This document shows positions 63,855-64,000 of a stretch of 64,000 nt of DNA, piece after piece. This DNA comes from Owenia fusiformis (Eukaryota > Annelida > Polychaeta > Sabellida > Oweniidae), in the NCBI GenBank assembly GCA_903813345.2, contig CAIIXF020000010.1, positions 19,603,181 through 19,667,180 of the forward strand. The letters are read 5' to 3'. The notes under the pieces were generated by a model that worked only from the letters and a program-made list of their open reading frames with translations, was not told the origin of the DNA and did not search any database. Positions within the stretch are counted from its first letter, which is position 1; each line of letters begins with the position of its first letter. The position numbers and the translations under genes were made by a program.

Positions 63855-64000
63855 CTGCAATAAGAGAAAGAAAACATTTTAATCAAATATTTAGGCAGAA
63901 TCAAATCTAGCAACCAGCTTTTCAAAAGAAATTTATCACTTGCGCTCTTTATTTGTCAAATATAATGTAATTACTAATAAAATTCTTTACACATTAATCT

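Noticed and set aside
62129-62690. Glycine-rich plus-strand frames
   Set aside because: Products of poly(G) runs and 300-bp repeats inside the CAGG-ended element.

Overview
The window looks like nuclear DNA of an AT-rich invertebrate animal. The evidence is intron-rich genes with GT-AG borders, a TRPM1/3/6/7-type cation channel, a TRIM-type NHL protein, an intronless class A receptor, a LINE, and a dense load of small inverted-repeat elements. A lophotrochozoan such as a mollusc would fit, but the sequence alone does not settle the phylum.

The backbone is one TRPM channel gene on the minus strand. It enters at the right edge and leaves at the left edge. Eleven exons (plus one possible 39-nt microexon) run from 63854 down to 1945 and encode the late N-terminal TRPM homology region, S1 to S6 and the pore. 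Every exon junction keeps phase. The N-terminus, TRP box and C-terminus lie outside. The intron between the S2 and S3 exons is about 38.8 kb and holds three further genes: an intronless class A GPCR (+, 40683-41921), a three-exon secreted EGF/VWD protein (-, 48431-50393) and a five-exon, apparently intact 1042-residue coiled-coil/transposase-like protein (-, 30171-35331). The C-terminal part of a TRIM-like NHL protein (+) occupies the left edge.

Three TRPM exons have extra copies of their 3' splice-site edge immediately upstream in the direction of transcription. The pore exon has one near-full copy with an in-frame stop, the pre-S1 exon has one partial copy with a lost acceptor, and the S2 exon has an array of about 15 copies. 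This repeated pattern within one gene is the most unusual observation here.

The rest is intron or intergenic sequence. It carries a 5'-truncated LINE (11.5-13.5 kb) bracketed by 26-bp inverted repeats, MITE families (hAT-like with 8-bp duplications, CAGG-ended with 5-bp duplications, pogo-like with TA, Tc1/mariner-like with TA), foldback elements full of AGTAC motifs, a tRNA-like SINE, 18-, 59- and 97-bp tandem arrays, CGGA and CAGTA microsatellites, and a cluster of four RFX-type X-box motifs. No standalone tRNA, rRNA or CRISPR was seen.
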